A stretch of DNA of 64,000 bases. Source: an uncultured Opitutaceae bacterium (lineage in GTDB: Bacteria > Verrucomicrobiota > Verrucomicrobiia > Opitutales > Opitutaceae). A program made the position numbers and the translations under genes. Shown piece after piece: positions 62,775 through 64,000 of this stretch. The stretch spans positions 1-64,000 of the forward strand of contig CAIYUN010000085.1 of assembly GCA_903929355.1 (NCBI GenBank). Direction: 5' to 3'. Under the pieces are notes generated by a model, which did no database searches, was not told where the DNA came from, and saw only the letters and a program-made list of their open reading frames with translations. Position 1 is the stretch's first letter; each line of letters begins with the position of its first letter.

Positions 62775-63533
62775 TTATTCATGGCCGGCCTCGCTGCCAC
62801 CGCGTCGCGGGCGGGCGAAGCCGCGGGTGCCACCGGCGAAGAACTCCAGGAACCGCCGCGCCTCCGGCATGGCAAAGGTGGGGCCCGCGCCGCCCGCCAG
62901 AGCCGCCGCCGCCACTGCGCGAATGTTGCCCGGCGTGAAATAGACCGCGCGAAACGCCGCCTTCAGCTCCCGGATGGCCTCCCGCGAGACACCCCGCCGC
63001 TTGAGGCCGACCAAATTGAGCCCGATGACCTGGCTGCGCTCCGCCACCATCACGAACGGCGGCAGGTCCAGTCCCGCCCGGGTCATGCCACCGACCATCA
63101 CGCTCTCGCCCACCCGCACAAACTGATGAAACTCCGCCCCTCCGCCGACAAAGGTATGGTCGCCGATGCTCACATGGCCGGCCAGCTGCACGGCGTTGGC
63201 CAGCACCACGCCCTGCCCCACCACGCTATCATGCCCGACGTGGCTGGCGGCCAGAAGGAAGCAGCCGGAGCCGACCATCGTCTCGCCCCCCGCCTTGGTC
63301 GCCCGATTGATGGTGACATACTCGCGGATCGTGGTGCCGGAGCCGATCCGCACCCCCGACTCGGTCGCGCGGTCGAACCGCAAATCCTGCGGGTCGCCGC
63401 CGAGCACGGCGTAGGGATGGACCGTGACCCGGTCGCCCAACACGCAATGGCGGGTGACGATGGCGCCGGCCATGATCTCGCAGTCCGCGCCCAGGCACGC
63501 GCCGGGTTCAACGATGGCGGTGGGATGGATCAT
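62775..63533 (-). CDS. lpxA: Acyl-ACP--UDP-N-acetylglucosamine O-acyltransferase
   Basis: A 252-residue left-handed beta-helix acyltransferase making the first step of lipid A. Hexapeptide repeats run through residues 1-185 (IHPTAIVEPGACLGADCEIM, VTVHPYAVLGGDPQDLRF, TIREYVTINRAT, CFLLAASHVGHDSVVGQG with the catalytic His, FVGGGAEFHQFVRVG), then the C-terminal helices GLNLVGLKRRGVSREAIRELKAAF. The final segment (GFARPRRGGSEAGHE) is charged. Its start overlaps the stop of the preceding gene (ATGA). Confirms an outer membrane with lipopolysaccharide. Confidence 0.96.
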   Translation of the reverse strand: MIHPTAIVEPGACLGADCEIMAGAIVTRHCVLGDRVTVHPYAVLGGDPQDLRFDRATESGVRIGSGTTIREYVTINRATKAGGETMVGSGCFLLAASHVGHDSVVGQGVVLANAVQLAGHVSIGDHTFVGGGAEFHQFVRVGESVMVGGMTRAGLDLPPFVMVAERSQVIGLNLVGLKRRGVSREAIRELKAAFRAVYFTPGNIRAVAAAALAGGAGPTFAMPEARRFLEFFAGGTRGFARPRRGGSEAGHE

Positions 63534-64000
63534 GGGGCTTTGGAGGATTTTGCCCGAGGGGCCGGAACCAGGTCCAGCTGGGTCGTCTTGAGCAGATCGT
63601 AATTCTTGAGCAGCCGGATGACCTCGAGCGGGTCGCTCTTGCGGTAGCTGCGGTTGACCTCGACCTTGTCCACCAGGTCGAGCAGCATCGCCCGGAAGGA
63701 GATGATCGCATCCACCCCGTGTTCCCGGAGCAGCGCGACGCTTTGCGAGCGATAGGGCTCCTGCGTGGGCAGGCCCGGCAGCACGAGGATCTTGGTGAGC
63801 GGGTCGTCCGGGCCGTCGTCGGGCGCGGCGGGAAACGCCCGCGCGGCCTCCTTCAGCACGCCGGTCTCAAGGAAACGGAAAATCTCCGGCGAGCTCTTGA
63901 GGATGGCCGGGCTGAAGACGTCCGTATGCCACGGTTTGACCGCCACAACTGCGCGGTGGACATAGGCCAGCTCGTTGGCAAAAAGGAAAAACTCGGGCCG
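63530..64000 (-). CDS. Conserved-type hypothetical protein, 5' end beyond the window
   Basis: The frame stays open to base 64000 (… RPEFFLFANELAYVHRA at the edge), so the start lies outside. The visible 156 residues (WHTDVFSPAILKSSPEIFRF, VDAIISFRAMLLDLVDKVEVN, LKTTQLDLVPAP) match no family I recognise. It is coupled to lpxA by ATGA, so a role in envelope biosynthesis is possible but unproven. Helical, charged, cytoplasmic-looking. Confidence 0.75.
   Translation of the reverse strand, partial: RPEFFLFANELAYVHRAVVAVKPWHTDVFSPAILKSSPEIFRFLETGVLKEAARAFPAAPDDGPDDPLTKILVLPGLPTQEPYRSQSVALLREHGVDAIISFRAMLLDLVDKVEVNRSYRKSDPLEVIRLLKNYDLLKTTQLDLVPAPRAKSSKAP

Overview
This 64 kb window looks like chromosomal DNA of a high-GC verrucomicrobium, most likely Opitutaceae or a relative. 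That is an inference from gene content: tandem DUF1592/DUF1552 (planctomycete-type cytochrome c plus HXXSHH) pairs, an mcsA-mcsB-clpC operon in a Gram-negative setting with lpxA and a FadL-type porin, very few Shine-Dalgarno sites, and many dispersed short repeats, some inside coding regions. I saw no rRNA, tRNA, CRISPR array or intact insertion sequence.

Layout. 1-22969 (+): a tandem array of five DUF1592/DUF1552 pairs (the first cut by the window edge) in which two subfamilies alternate. A trio of exported hydrolase/lectin-like genes (2377-6598) sits inside the array. 23087-29492 (-): a compact biotin operon (ferredoxin, bioA, bioB, bioD-bioF fusion, bioH-bioC fusion), with the same palindromic repeat lying in the domain linkers of both fusion proteins. 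29738-32141 (+): an HTH/metallo-beta-lactamase protein and a PAS histidine kinase.

32226-42153 is the most unusual block. On the minus strand, three translationally coupled genes encode a LuxD-like acyl hydrolase fused to a SAM methyltransferase, a 7TM-GAF histidine kinase, and a GAF/pseudo-receiver protein. Divergent to them lie a pseudo-receiver/GAF histidine kinase, a FadL-family outer-membrane protein, and a receiver-histidine kinase that overlaps the FadL gene. Together they look like a make-secrete-import-sense cassette for a fatty-acyl (perhaps methyl ester) signal, analogous in logic to Ralstonia Phc but with different parts. This is the main candidate for an undescribed system.

42232-64000 is mostly housekeeping: a Phd/VapC-type toxin-antitoxin pair, a ClpP paralogue, a TIGR03790-type protein, an S1/P1-type nuclease, mcsA-mcsB-clpC, a branched-chain-type aminotransferase, a pseudopilin with a clear terminator, a CBS-type family II pyrophosphatase, glnS with an in-frame repeat, an EamA protein, a fluoride riboswitch controlling a CLC-F type fluoride/proton antiporter, an Amidase_3 lipoprotein, infC, an IscA/ErpA-type protein, pdxA, lpxA and a cut hypothetical gene.
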